Assembly (NCBI RefSeq): GCF_022829405.1
Contig: NZ_JAKSXW010000090.1
Coordinates: 184,390-248,389, forward strand
Source: Methylobacterium sp. J-076
Lineage (GTDB): Bacteria > Pseudomonadota > Alphaproteobacteria > Rhizobiales > Beijerinckiaceae
Direction: 5' to 3'
DNA length: 64,000 bases
Part shown: positions 50,784 to 59,607 of the stretch, piece after piece
Layout of the letters: each line of letters starts with the position of its first letter
Position numbering within the stretch: position 1 is the first letter of the stretch
Made by a program: the position numbers and the translations under genes
Notes under the pieces: generated by a model
Databases searched by the model: none
Told to the model about the DNA's origin: nothing
Seen by the model: the letters and a program-made list of their open reading frames with translations, nothing else

Positions 50784-51923
50784 ATGACGACGAACCCTGC
50801 CTATATCGACCCCGTCGATGGGACGACCTACCCCATCGGCACCCCGCGCTGGCGCTCGGAGGCGGGCCGCCCGCTGATGATCACCGACCTGCCCGGCCTC
50901 GGCCGGGACGGGATCGAGACCGGCACGCGCTCGCTCTGGCGCTATGCCGGCGCCCTGCCGGTGGCGGTGGCGGATCCGATCACCCTGGGGGAGGGCTGCA
51001 CGCCCCTGGTGCGCCGGCCCTGGAACGGCGGGCACGCCCATTTCAAGCTCGAATGGTTCGCCCCCTCGGGCAGCTTCAAGGACCGGGGCGCCGCGGTGAT
51101 GCTCTCGATCCTGCGCGAGCAGGGGATCGCCGCGGTGCTGGAGGATTCCTCCGGCAACGGCGGCGCGGCGGTGGCGACCTACGCCGCCGCGGCCGGGATG
51201 CGGGCCAAGATCCTCGTGCCGGCCTCCACCTCCCCGGCCAAGACCGTGCAGATGCGGGCGGCGGGCGCGGAGATCGAACTGATCCCCGGCACCCGCCAGG
51301 ACACCGCGGACGCGGCCGTGGCCCAGGCCGATTCGATCTTCTACGCCAGCCACAACTGGCAGGCGCATTTCCTCCAGGGCACCAAGACCCTCGCCTACGA
51401 GCTGTGGGAGGATCTGGGCTTCCGGGCGCCGGACGCGGTGATCATCCCCTGCGGCGCGGGCAGCAACGTGCTCGGCTGCGACATCGGCTTCCGCGAACTG
51501 CTCCGGCGGGGGGAGATCGACCACCTGCCCCGGCTCTACGCGGTGCAGCCGGCCCATTGCGCGCCGCTCCAGGCGGGGTTCGCGGCCGGGGCGGAGGACG
51601 CCCTGCCGGTCGATCCGCGCCCGACGCTGGCCGAGGGCGCCTCGATCGCCAAGCCGGTGCGCGGGCGGGAGGTGCTGGCGGCGCTGCGCCGGTCCCGGGG
51701 CGGGGCGGTGGCGGTCTCGGAAGCCGCCATCGAGCGGGCGCTCCACGCCCTCGCCCGGTCCGGCCTCTACGTCGAGCCCACCTGCGCCATGGCCGCCGCC
51801 GCCCTCACCGACCTCACGGCGAGCGGGGCGATCCGCGCCGGAGAGACGACGGCCGTGATCCTGACCGGCACCGGCATCAAGGCCACGCCCCGCATCGCCG
51901 ACCTGCTCGACGCGACCCCCTGA
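50784..51923 (+). CDS. Threonine-synthase-like PLP enzyme (fold type II)
   Basis: A 379-residue PLP enzyme of the threonine synthase/dehydratase superfamily. PLP Lys99 is in APSGSFKDRGAAVMLS. The substrate loop is EDSSGNGGAAVATYAAAAG, CGAGSNVLGCDIGF binds the cofactor phosphate, and the terminal ILTGTGIKATPRI is typical of plant-type ThrC and diaminopropionate-lyase-like proteins. A canonical thrC is present at 34.5-35.9 kb, so this one probably has another substrate. Its position 23 bp before a 3-hydroxyaspartate aldolase suggests a beta-hydroxy or beta-amino acid lyase, such as a hydroxyaspartate dehydratase. This is inference. Confidence 0.8.
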   Translation: MTTNPAYIDPVDGTTYPIGTPRWRSEAGRPLMITDLPGLGRDGIETGTRSLWRYAGALPVAVADPITLGEGCTPLVRRPWNGGHAHFKLEWFAPSGSFKDRGAAVMLSILREQGIAAVLEDSSGNGGAAVATYAAAAGMRAKILVPASTSPAKTVQMRAAGAEIELIPGTRQDTADAAVAQADSIFYASHNWQAHFLQGTKTLAYELWEDLGFRAPDAVIIPCGAGSNVLGCDIGFRELLRRGEIDHLPRLYAVQPAHCAPLQAGFAAGAEDALPVDPRPTLAEGASIAKPVRGREVLAALRRSRGGAVAVSEAAIERALHALARSGLYVEPTCAMAAAALTDLTASGAIRAGETTAVILTGTGIKATPRIADLLDATP

Positions 51924-51946
51924 GCCCGAATCCCCGGAGGAACCCC

Positions 51947-53068
51947 ATGCGCAACACGATTCCCGCCGCCGTCGGCATGCCGGTCGAGGAGGTCGACACC
52001 CCCTGCCTCGTGGTCGATCTCGACGCCTTCGAGCGCAACGTCGAGACGCTCGGCCGCTACATGCGGGAGCACGGCCTGCGCCACCGCGCCCACGCCAAGA
52101 CCCACAAGTCCGCCGACATCGCCCTGATCCAGATGGAGCGGGGCGGGGCCTGCGGCGTGTGCTGCCAGAAGGTCAGCGAGGCCGAGGCCCTGGTGAGCGC
52201 CGGCATCCGCGACGTGCTGGTCTCGAACCAGGTGGTCGCCCCCCGGAAGATCGAGCGCCTGGCCGCGCTCGCCACCCGCGCCCGGGTGCTGGTCTGCGTG
52301 GACGACATCGGCAACGTCGACGACCTCTCGGCGGCGGCGGTGAAGTACAACGCGACCCTCGAATGCCTCGTGGAGATCGATGTCGGCGCGGGCCGGTGCG
52401 GCGTCCAGCCCGGCGAGCCGGCCGTGGCCATCGCCAAGCGCATCGCCGCGGTGCCGGGCCTGACCTTCGCCGGCCTGCAGGCCTACCAGGGCAAGGCCCA
52501 GCACGTCCGCGACCACGGCGAGCGCCGGGCGCTGATCCAGGGGGCGATCGACGAGACCCGGCGCACCGTGGACCTGCTGAAGGCCGAGGGCCTGGCCTGC
52601 GACATCGTCGCGGGGGCGGGCACCGGCAGCTTCGAGATGGAGGGCGCCAGCGGCGTCTACAACGAGCTGCAATGCGGCTCCTACGTGTTCATGGATGCCG
52701 ACTACCAGCGCGTCCGCGATTCCGGCGACCGGCCGATCTCGGCCTTCGAGAACAGCCTGTTCATCGTCACCTCGGTGATGAGCAAGGCCAAGGCGGACCT
52801 CGCGATCTGCGACGCCGGCCTGAAGGCCCAGAGCGTCGACAGCGGCATGCCGGTGGTGTTCGGCCGGAGCGACGTGGAGTACCTCAAGGCCTCCGACGAG
52901 CACGGGGTGATCGCCGATCCGGGCAACGTGCTGCGCCTCAACGACCGGCTCAAGCTGATCCCCGGCCATTGCGACCCGACGGTGAACGTCTACGACTGGC
53001 TCGTGGGCGTGAGGAACGGCCGGGTCGAGGCCCTCTGGCCGGTCACCGCCCGGGGGGCGTGCCTGTAG
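51947..53068 (+). CDS. 3-Hydroxy-D-aspartate aldolase-like (DSD1 family, BhcC/DhaA type)
   Basis: A 373-residue fold-type III PLP enzyme. VDTPCLVVDLDAFERNVETL is the opening, PLP Lys51 is in RHRAHAKTHKS, GVCCQKVSEAEALVSAGI and VEIDVGAGRCGVQP follow, then YNELQCGSYVFMDADY. The metal ligands are in SDEHGVI and IPGHCDPTVNVYDW, with a VRNGRVEALWPVTARG end. From memory, the whole pattern closely tracks D-3-hydroxyaspartate aldolase of Paracoccus, which splits 3-hydroxyaspartate to glycine plus glyoxylate or runs the reverse. D-threonine aldolase or D-serine dehydratase activity is the alternative. A GGAGG ribosome-binding site precedes ATG 51947. Confidence 0.85.
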   Translation: MRNTIPAAVGMPVEEVDTPCLVVDLDAFERNVETLGRYMREHGLRHRAHAKTHKSADIALIQMERGGACGVCCQKVSEAEALVSAGIRDVLVSNQVVAPRKIERLAALATRARVLVCVDDIGNVDDLSAAAVKYNATLECLVEIDVGAGRCGVQPGEPAVAIAKRIAAVPGLTFAGLQAYQGKAQHVRDHGERRALIQGAIDETRRTVDLLKAEGLACDIVAGAGTGSFEMEGASGVYNELQCGSYVFMDADYQRVRDSGDRPISAFENSLFIVTSVMSKAKADLAICDAGLKAQSVDSGMPVVFGRSDVEYLKASDEHGVIADPGNVLRLNDRLKLIPGHCDPTVNVYDWLVGVRNGRVEALWPVTARGACL

Positions 53069-53136
53069 GGCTCCCGGCCGGTGCGGCCGAAGACCGGTTT
53101 GCGCACAGGAGGCCGGGGGCGCTAGGTCCCGGCCGC

Positions 53137-53925
53137 ATGAGCGCACAGACCGAAAAGCGAATCCGCGTCGTCGGCATCGGCACGGGCGACCCCGACCACC
53201 TGACCCTCCAGGCGGTGCGGGCGCTCTCGGACGTCGATGCGGTGTTCGTCCTCGACAAGCGCGCCGAGACCGCCGACCTCGTGGAGATCCGGCGGCGGAT
53301 CTGCCAGGCGCACATCGCCCGGCCCTACCGCCTCGTGACGGTGGACGACCCGCCCCGCGAGCGGAACCCGGCCGACTACGCCGCGACGGTGGAGGCGTGG
53401 CACGCCGCCCGCGCGGACCGGCTGGAGACGGCCTTCGGCGCGCTGGCCGACGGGGAGGTGGGCGCCCTCCTCGTCTGGGGCGATCCCGCCCTCTACGACA
53501 GCACCCTGCGCATCCTGGAGCGGATCGCGGCGCGGGGGCGCCTCTCGCTCGCCTGCGAGGTCGTCCCCGGCCTCTCCAGCGTGCAGGTGCTCTGTGCCCG
53601 CCACGCCGTGCCCCTCAACGCCATCGGCGGCACGGTCGCCATCACCACCGGCCGGCGCCTCGCCGCCGGCTGGCCCGAGGGGGCCGAGAGCGTGGTGGTG
53701 ATGCTCGACGGCGACCCGTCCTTCGCGGGCTTGGACCCGGACCTGACGATCCATTGGGGCGCCTATCTCGGCGGCGCGGACGAGATCCTGGTCGCCGGGC
53801 GGCTGGGCAGCGTGGGGGACGACATCCGCCGCCTGCGCGCGCAAGCCCGGGCCCGCCACGGCTGGATCATGGACATCTACCTGCTGTCGCGGCAGGGGGC
53901 GGGCACCCTCGCCGGGCGCCCGTGA
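53137..53925 (+). CDS. cobF: Precorrin-6A synthase (deacetylating), CobF
   Basis: A 262-residue SAM-dependent methyltransferase of the aerobic cobalamin pathway. It methylates C-1 of precorrin-5 with loss of the acetyl group. The tetrapyrrole-methylase motifs are IRVVGIGTGDPDHLTLQAVR, LVWGDPALYDSTLRILERI and EVVPGLSSVQVLCARHAVPL. It also has the CobF-specific GGTVAITTGRRLA and the ending WIMDIYLLSRQ. ATG 53137 is used. No other cob genes are adjacent, so cobF is detached from the main cluster, as often happens. B12 made here would serve the ethylmalonyl-CoA mutase. Confidence 0.93.
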   Translation: MSAQTEKRIRVVGIGTGDPDHLTLQAVRALSDVDAVFVLDKRAETADLVEIRRRICQAHIARPYRLVTVDDPPRERNPADYAATVEAWHAARADRLETAFGALADGEVGALLVWGDPALYDSTLRILERIAARGRLSLACEVVPGLSSVQVLCARHAVPLNAIGGTVAITTGRRLAAGWPEGAESVVVMLDGDPSFAGLDPDLTIHWGAYLGGADEILVAGRLGSVGDDIRRLRAQARARHGWIMDIYLLSRQGAGTLAGRP

Positions 53926-53930
53926 CGGCC

Positions 53931-55607
53931 ATGACCGTGCTGCGGCTGCGGGACTACCAGCGGGCGAGCCTCGCCGCGCTCCGGGGCGCCTGGGAGCGGG
54001 GAGGGGATGCGGGCCGCCTCGTCGTGCTGCCGACCGGGGCGGGCAAATCCCTGGTCATCGCGGCCCTGGCCCGGGAGACCCTGGCACAGGCCCCCCTCGC
54101 CCGGGTCGCCATCGTCACCCACAGCCGGGAGCTGGTCGCCCAGAACTTCGCCGCGCTGAAGCGCCACTGGCCGGAGGCGCCGGCCGGGATCTTCTCGGCC
54201 GGGCTCGGGCGGCGGGAGGCGGGGGCGCAGGTGCTGGTCTGCTCGATCCAGTCGGTGGCCGACCGGCTCGCCGCGGTCGGAGCGCGGGACCTCGTGATCG
54301 TGGACGAGGCGCATCTCATCCCCCGCTCCGCCGAGACCCGGTACGGGCGCTTCCTGGCGGGGCTCGCCGCCCTCGCCCCGGCGATGCGCGTCGCGGGCTT
54401 CACGGCGACGCCCTACCGCCTCGATTCCGGGCGACTCGACGAGGGGCCGGGCCGGCTGTTCTCCGGCATCGCCTACGAGGCCGACACCGGCGACCTGATC
54501 CGCCGGGGCTACCTCTCGCCGCTGGTCTCCAAGGCGACCCTGACGCAGCTCGACGTGACCGGCATCGGCCGGCGCGGGGGCGACTACATCCCCAGCGAGC
54601 TCGAGGCGGCGGTCAACCACGACTGGATCACGAAGGCCGCCGTCGCCGAGTTGGCGGAGTACGGCCGGGACCGCCGGGCGTGGCTCGCCTTCTGCGCCGG
54701 CCTCGCCCACGCGGCGTCCGTGCGCGACGCCGTGCGCGGGGAGGGCTATTCCTGCGAGACCGTCGAGGGCGGCACGCCCCGGCGGGAGCGGGACCGGATC
54801 CTCGCCGCCTTCCGGGCGGGCGAGATCCGCTGCCTGACCTCGGTGGGCGTGCTCGGGACCGGCTTCGACGCCCCGGCGGTCGATCTGGTGGCCCTCCTGC
54901 GGCCGACCCGGAGCACGGGGCTCTACGTGCAGCAGGTCGGCCGGGCCCTGCGCCCGGCGCCGGGCAAGGCGGACGCGCTGATCCTCGACTATGCCGGGCT
55001 GGTGCGGATGCACGGGCCGGTCGATGCCGTCACCGTCCGCACGGCGGAGGCGGTGCGCGGCGGGGCAGGGGGCCTGCGGGCCAAGCCCTGCCCCGGCTGC
55101 GGCGCCCTGATCGCCCTCAACGCCTCGACCTGCGAGGCGTGCTGGACCGAGCCGGAGGCGGAGCGGGAGCCGGGCCACGACGCCGCCGCCGACGACGAGC
55201 TGCCGATCCTCTCGGGGGCGGCGCTGCCGCCCGCCCGGCCCGCCGACGGCCCTGCCCCGGAGGCGGAGTGGCGCCCGGTCGTCTCCTGGAGCCTGGAGCG
55301 CGCGCCGGACGGGCTGGACGTGGTCCTCGACTGGGACGAGGGCGCCCGGGAGGGATGCTGGCGGGTCCGCCTGCGGCCGGAGGGCCGCGGCTACGAGCGC
55401 GAGAAGGCGGTGCTGTGGTGGCGCGGCCTCGGCGGCGGCCGGGATGCCCCCATGGATGCGGCGGGCTTCCTCGCCGCCGCCGACACGCTGGAAGCGCCGG
55501 GGGCGATCCGGGTGACCGAGAAGGCGCTGTCGCGGGAGATGGCCTGCCGGACCGCCGACGGCCGCATCCTCGGCGACGTCCACCGCCTCGCCGAGCGCGC
55601 CGCCTGA
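53931..55607 (+). CDS. DEAD/DEAH-box helicase with zinc ribbon
   Basis: A 558-residue SF2 helicase of the Rad25/UvrB-like, often phage-borne type. It has a Q-tip-like LRDYQRASLAAL, Walker A VLPTGAGKSLVIAALA, motif Ia THSRELVAQN, DEAH box VIVDEAHLI, motif III GFTATPYRLD, motif V VGVLGTGFDAPAVDLVALLR, and motif VI QQVGRALRPAPGK. After the core is a CPGCG and CEACW four-cysteine zinc ribbon (about residues 385-405), then a C-terminal domain with WWRGLGGGRD of unknown function. ATG 53931 is used; GTG 53922 would overlap the cobF stop as GTGA. The target nucleic acid is unknown. Confidence 0.88.
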   Translation: MTVLRLRDYQRASLAALRGAWERGGDAGRLVVLPTGAGKSLVIAALARETLAQAPLARVAIVTHSRELVAQNFAALKRHWPEAPAGIFSAGLGRREAGAQVLVCSIQSVADRLAAVGARDLVIVDEAHLIPRSAETRYGRFLAGLAALAPAMRVAGFTATPYRLDSGRLDEGPGRLFSGIAYEADTGDLIRRGYLSPLVSKATLTQLDVTGIGRRGGDYIPSELEAAVNHDWITKAAVAELAEYGRDRRAWLAFCAGLAHAASVRDAVRGEGYSCETVEGGTPRRERDRILAAFRAGEIRCLTSVGVLGTGFDAPAVDLVALLRPTRSTGLYVQQVGRALRPAPGKADALILDYAGLVRMHGPVDAVTVRTAEAVRGGAGGLRAKPCPGCGALIALNASTCEACWTEPEAEREPGHDAAADDELPILSGAALPPARPADGPAPEAEWRPVVSWSLERAPDGLDVVLDWDEGAREGCWRVRLRPEGRGYEREKAVLWWRGLGGGRDAPMDAAGFLAAADTLEAPGAIRVTEKALSREMACRTADGRILGDVHRLAERAA

Positions 55608-55885
55608 CCCCGGCGGGGCAGGGGCGGGGGGCGGAATGTTGGCGGTGGGGTGTCGGCGAAGGGCGAGGGGGCCTGCACCGCCCTCACCCCGAATCCCGGG
55701 TCCCCGCACGGGGAGATCGCCCGCCCCGGCGCTCGCTCCGAAGTGCCGCGTCGGCGGCTCGGCGGGTGGCTGGACCGGCCTCCGACCCCCCTTCCCCGCC
55801 TCGGATCCACCCCTTAAGTTCCATAATATATCTTATGCGAACTCCAGATCCGGGGGCCGGAGGGCCTTCCTCGCGCGAGGCGCGC
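55608..55885. other. Convergent intergenic region with an AT-rich island
   Basis: No gene is seen on either strand. Near 55820-55842 there is a sharply AT-rich stretch (cataatatatcttatgcg) in otherwise GC-rich DNA. Since both flanking genes end here, a promoter has no obvious target. It may be the relic of an element or drive an unseen small RNA. Confidence 0.3.
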
Positions 55886-57046
55886 TCACGCCCACCGCGC
55901 CCTCAGGCGCGCCCACAGGTCCTGGGCCGTGAACGGGGCAGGCGGCGTCGGCAGGGCCGGTGGAGCCCCCTGCCCCGGGATCGGACCCCGGCTGAAGCGC
56001 CCGCCGGCCGACCAGAAGGCATCCCGGTCGCTCCCGACCAGGGCGAGGCCCACCGGCTCGCGCGCCGCATGGCCGAGGCGGCCGGAGGCCCAGACGGGCT
56101 GCCAGCAGCGGCGAAGGGTGAGGTCGGCGTCGCGGCCGGCGAGGCGGGCGTAGCCGGACGCCGCGAAGATGCGCTCGCCCCCGAACGCCTCCGGAATCCA
56201 GACCCAGCTCGCGAAGGTGTAGATCGCCGTCGGGTCGAAGCCGGCCGGGTCGACCATCCGGGTGAAGCCGTTGAACCCGGCCGCCCGCCGCCGCCCGGCA
56301 TGCCGCCGCAGGCCGCCGGGCAGCCGCAGGGCTTCGGGGAAGGCGCCCGCCCCGAGATCCGTCGGCGCCTCGCCCCGCTCCAGCGCCCAGGCGCCGTCCA
56401 CGAGGTGCATCCAGGGCTCCAGATCGACCTCCCAGGCCCGGGCGGTGGGGGCGAAGCGGCGCACCCTCCCCTCGATCAGCCTTTCGCCGACCCGCCGGAC
56501 GGGCTCCGGACGCCAGCCGGGGCCCGCCTCCGTGACCCGCAGGAGCGTCGAGGGCCCGTGCGCCCAGACCGCCTCGGCCAGCCGCGCGAAGTCGCCCTCC
56601 GGCTCGTCGCGGGCGACCTTCCGCACCAGGACCGTCGACCCGGCGGCCAATTCGTCCAGCATCTTGCCCTTGAGATGGGCGAGGCGGCCGTATTCCCGGG
56701 CGAGGAGGGGCTCGGGCGCGATGGCACCGGGCGCCTGCCCGGTATTCGCCCAGATGTTGTAGGCCCGGCTGTGGCAGTAATAGGCGCCACCCTCGCTGAC
56801 GGAGAGGTGCAGGTCGCCCGGCGCCCCGAGATCCGCGAAGCCGCAGCGCAGGCCGCGGATGAGGTCCTCCATCGGCGTGTAGGCGAAGCGCAGCAGGCCG
56901 GAGGGCTCGACGCCGCCGTAGCGCTGCACGAACCCGAACTCGCAATTGTCGCCGAGGCTGCGGAAGCCATGCATCCGCCGCGCGAGGGAAGCGGCCGCCC
57001 CGTGGTCCATCCCCGTCCCTGTCGCCGCTTGCCGTCCCGCATCCAT
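55886..57046 (-). CDS. Uncharacterised protein with SLGDNCEFG N-terminal motif, 386 residues
   Basis: I do not recognise a named family. Near residue 30 it has FRSLGDNCEFGFVQRYGGVEPSGLLRFA, a pattern I associate with uncharacterised proteins of polysaccharide or glycosyltransferase regions. The middle contains YNIWANTG, a LKGKMLDELAAGSTVLVRK strand-helix pair resembling a nucleotide- or lipid-interacting domain, then EVDLEPWMHLVDGAWALERG. The C-terminal 100 residues (YTFASWVWIPEAFGGERIFA) look like a beta-sandwich. ATG 57046 is chosen, with ATG 57010 possible. There is no signal peptide. It stands alone between the helicase and a secreted protein. Confidence 0.65.
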   Translation of the reverse strand: MDAGRQAATGTGMDHGAAASLARRMHGFRSLGDNCEFGFVQRYGGVEPSGLLRFAYTPMEDLIRGLRCGFADLGAPGDLHLSVSEGGAYYCHSRAYNIWANTGQAPGAIAPEPLLAREYGRLAHLKGKMLDELAAGSTVLVRKVARDEPEGDFARLAEAVWAHGPSTLLRVTEAGPGWRPEPVRRVGERLIEGRVRRFAPTARAWEVDLEPWMHLVDGAWALERGEAPTDLGAGAFPEALRLPGGLRRHAGRRRAAGFNGFTRMVDPAGFDPTAIYTFASWVWIPEAFGGERIFAASGYARLAGRDADLTLRRCWQPVWASGRLGHAAREPVGLALVGSDRDAFWSAGGRFSRGPIPGQGAPPALPTPPAPFTAQDLWARLRARWA

Positions 57047-57102
57047 CGCGGGCAGATCGTGGGTTCGGGGGGCGTTTGTCCAGCCCCGCCGCCCCGGTGC
57101 CC

Positions 57103-57522
57103 TCAGCGCACCGACACCTTCACCTCGGATTCGTAGCCGGTGCCGTCGGCGTTGATCACGAGCACCCGGAAGGAATCCAGGCCCTCGAACCCGTCCTCGC
57201 CCTGGTAGACCATCCGCTTCCCCGGCACCTTGCGGCCGTTGCACTCGGCGAGCGGCGAGGAGGGCGCGTATTGCGGGAAGGACTGGGCCTCCTCGACGGT
57301 CACCCGGCCGTGCCGCGGCTGCGACAGCAGGCGGATCACCACGGGCCCCTGCGAGGAGCAGTCGGGGAACAGCGAGGCGTAGAAGGCGATCGTCCGCGCC
57401 TCCCCCCGCGGCACCATGCGCTGCAGGCCGTAGGCGGCGGTGGCCGGGACGGGGCCGGGCGCGGCGGTGACCGGGTCGCCCCCCAGCGAGGTGGCGAGGA
57501 TCGCGGCGAGACGGGTGAGCAT
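57103..57522 (-). CDS. Secreted Ig-like protein, 139 residues
   Basis: ATG 57522 starts MLTRLAAILATSLGGDPVTAAP, a probable signal peptide. The mature part is beta-rich: ARTIAFYASLFPDCSSQGPV, then IRLLSQPRHGRVTVEEAQSF, then VYQGEDGFEGLDSFRVLVIN ending YESEVKVSV. The RHGRVTV and DGFEGLDSF motifs fit the bacterial Ig-like (cadherin-like) repeats often called Big. Two cysteines may form a disulfide. Function is unknown. It lies 56 bp downstream of the SLGDNCEFG gene start, both leftward, but the upstream AT-rich gap (57685-57730) may carry its promoter. Confidence 0.65.
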   Translation of the reverse strand: MLTRLAAILATSLGGDPVTAAPGPVPATAAYGLQRMVPRGEARTIAFYASLFPDCSSQGPVVIRLLSQPRHGRVTVEEAQSFPQYAPSSPLAECNGRKVPGKRMVYQGEDGFEGLDSFRVLVINADGTGYESEVKVSVR

Positions 57523-57776
57523 GGCGAGCGCCTCGGGGGCCGGTGCCGTCCCCGGGGGGAGGGCGCAGGCCGGAGCGGAACAGACGGCCGGGATACCCCC
57601 GCGCGCCGGACCCTGCCAGATTCCCCGGGCCTCCGGGGGCCGCAATTCGCAGGGGAATGCCCCTCCCCGGCCGGGAAACCGGCCGATGCCACACGCCATG
57701 CGGGATTTATAAAACTCCACACAACCTAGACGATGGGTGCCCCCCCGTGGCGGGCCGGGGGAGGGCCGCCCCCGAA

Positions 57777-59033
57777 TCAGGCCGCCCCCGGCTCCATGGG
57801 GATGGAGAGGCGGAACGAAGTCCCCTGCCCCGTCGGCGGGATCGTCAGCGTGCCGGCGAGCTGGCGGGCGAGGCTGCCGACCACACGCATGCCGAGGCTC
57901 TTCGAGGCGCGGCCGATCTCGAACCCGTCCGGCAGGCCGACCCCGTCGTCGGCCACCTCGACGCAGAGCCCGCCGGCCTCCCGCTCGGCCCGGACCCGGA
58001 TCTCGCCGCCCCCGGGGAAACGCGCCGCCGGGTAGGCGTATTTCAGGGCGTTGGTGACGAGTTCGTTGACCAGCAGCCCGATGGGGATGGCGAGATCGGC
58101 CGAGAGCCTCTGCGGCTCGGCCCTGCAGGTCAGGCGATGGGTGGGGGCGCCGCTGGCGAGGTTGACGACGAGCTTGTCGAGGAAGGGCGCGAGGTCGATC
58201 TCGCCGGGCACCGCCTCCCCTGCCCCGCCCCCCTCGGGCTCGGCGCCGCCCTGGCGCCAGAGCTGGTCGTGCACCACGGCGATGGCCTCGACCCGGCTGC
58301 GGGCGTCCTGGAGGGCGGCGAGCACGGCGGGCTCGCCCTCGTTCGCGCGGGCCTGGAGGGTGAGCAGGCTCGCGACGATGGCGAGGCTGTTCTTGACCCG
58401 GTGGCTCATTTCCCGGGCGAGGAGGTCCTGCCGGGCGAGGGCGGCCCGGAGCAGCGCCTCCGTGCGGTGGCGCTCGATGGCGCTGCCGAGGAGGTTGGCG
58501 AAGCCCTGCATGAAGGCGATGTCCGCCTCCTCGAACATGCCCTCCCGGCTGTCGTCCACCTCCAGCACCCCGAAGGCCCCGTCGCGGTTCTCGATCAGCA
58601 CGTTGATCGCCCGGCGGATGCCGTGCTCGGCCATGAGCTGCGGCGTGCGGAACCGCGTCTCGACGGCGAGGTGGTTCGAGATGACCGGGCGGCCGGTCTT
58701 GAGGGCGTAGCCCGCGGGCGAGGCGAGGTCCGCCCCGACCGTGGCTTGGCCGATCACGTCCGACTTCCAGCCGACCCCGGCCCTCACCAGCAGCGTGTCC
58801 TGGCCGCGCAGGTATTCGAGCGCCTTGCAGTACTCGGCGCTCATCCCCTGCGCGCACAGGGCGGTGGCCCGCTGCAGCAGGATGCCGAGATCGGTGCTTC
58901 GCAGGGCCTCGACGCCGAATTCGGAGAGGATCGCCTGCTGGCGCAGGCGCGCCTCGACATCGGCCGAGGGTCCGGGAGAGGGCGCGGCCTCCGGGGTGGC
59001 TTCGATGCGCGGCGCGTCGGGTCGTGCGGACAT
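57777..59033 (-). CDS. GAF-HisKA_2 sensor histidine kinase
   Basis: A kinase of about 418 residues. Residues about 40-190 form a GAF domain (CKALEYLRGQDTLLVRAGVGWKS; VEDDSREG-like VLEVDDSREGMFEEADIAFM). The HisKA_2 phosphoacceptor is REMSHRVKNSLAIVASLL, typical of the general-stress (PhyR/PhyK) or EnvZ-unlike alphaproteobacterial group. The ATPase has NELVTNALKYAYP (N-box) and VADDGVGLPDGF (G1), then LGMRVVGSLARQL. No membrane segments are present, so it is a soluble sensor. No response regulator is adjacent. ATG 59075 is an alternative start with no better ribosome-binding site. Confidence 0.9.
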   Translation of the reverse strand: MSARPDAPRIEATPEAAPSPGPSADVEARLRQQAILSEFGVEALRSTDLGILLQRATALCAQGMSAEYCKALEYLRGQDTLLVRAGVGWKSDVIGQATVGADLASPAGYALKTGRPVISNHLAVETRFRTPQLMAEHGIRRAINVLIENRDGAFGVLEVDDSREGMFEEADIAFMQGFANLLGSAIERHRTEALLRAALARQDLLAREMSHRVKNSLAIVASLLTLQARANEGEPAVLAALQDARSRVEAIAVVHDQLWRQGGAEPEGGGAGEAVPGEIDLAPFLDKLVVNLASGAPTHRLTCRAEPQRLSADLAIPIGLLVNELVTNALKYAYPAARFPGGGEIRVRAEREAGGLCVEVADDGVGLPDGFEIGRASKSLGMRVVGSLARQLAGTLTIPPTGQGTSFRLSIPMEPGAA

Positions 59034-59185
59034 GGCGGGCGGGACGGTACCAGCAGGGCGGACCGAGCGCGACATCCCGCGCCGGGGGAGGAATCGCCGG
59101 CCACGCGGCGTTTCGTCCTGGCCTGGACCTCCGGACGCGCGGCCCGCGTTCCGCCGGTTCGACTGACCAGACCTGTGGTGCGCCG

Positions 59186-59443
59186 ATGGCCGACGTGAAC
59201 GGACTCTCCGACCATGCCCTCTCGATCCTGGCCTTCGCGGCCTACCACCGCCTGGTCAGCGGCGAACGCGTGACCTCCGTGGTGCGCAAGGACGGGGCCG
59301 GGCACGAGGCGGACCCGAAGGGCGTCGAGGAACTGACCGGGCGCGGCCTGGCCACCGCGGACGAGGCGGCGATCACCCTCGGCGACGAGGCCCAGGAGGC
59401 GGTCGAGACCCTCGTGGCCGCCCTGCGCAAGGCCCTGGGCTGA
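59186..59443 (+). CDS. Small hypothetical protein, 85 residues
   Basis: An acidic helical protein that starts MADVNGLSDHALSILAFAAYHR, with SVVRKDGAGHEADPKGVEEL and a C-terminal amphipathic helix (AQEAVETLVAALRKALG). I do not recognise the family. It is divergent from the histidine kinase, 152 bp away, and precedes the paoABC operon by 164 bp. It has no cysteines and no membrane segment. Confidence 0.6.
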   Translation: MADVNGLSDHALSILAFAAYHRLVSGERVTSVVRKDGAGHEADPKGVEELTGRGLATADEAAITLGDEAQEAVETLVAALRKALG

Positions 59444-59607
59444 GGGCCGTCCCAACGGCGCCCACGATGACGGGCCCTGCTGCCGGGGCCCTTGCCCCGT
59501 CGCGTCGTCCGGTGAGGTTGCGCACATTCCCCGGCGGGGTGGGCTCGCCGCCCGGCCGCGTTCGTCTACTTGTAACCGTTCCAGCCTGAACACGCCGGAA
59601 CCCGACC

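Noticed and set aside
50784..51923. Second threonine synthase for threonine biosynthesis
   Set aside because: A canonical thrC is present in the window and the neighbour is a hydroxyaspartate aldolase-like enzyme, so I kept the call at family level.
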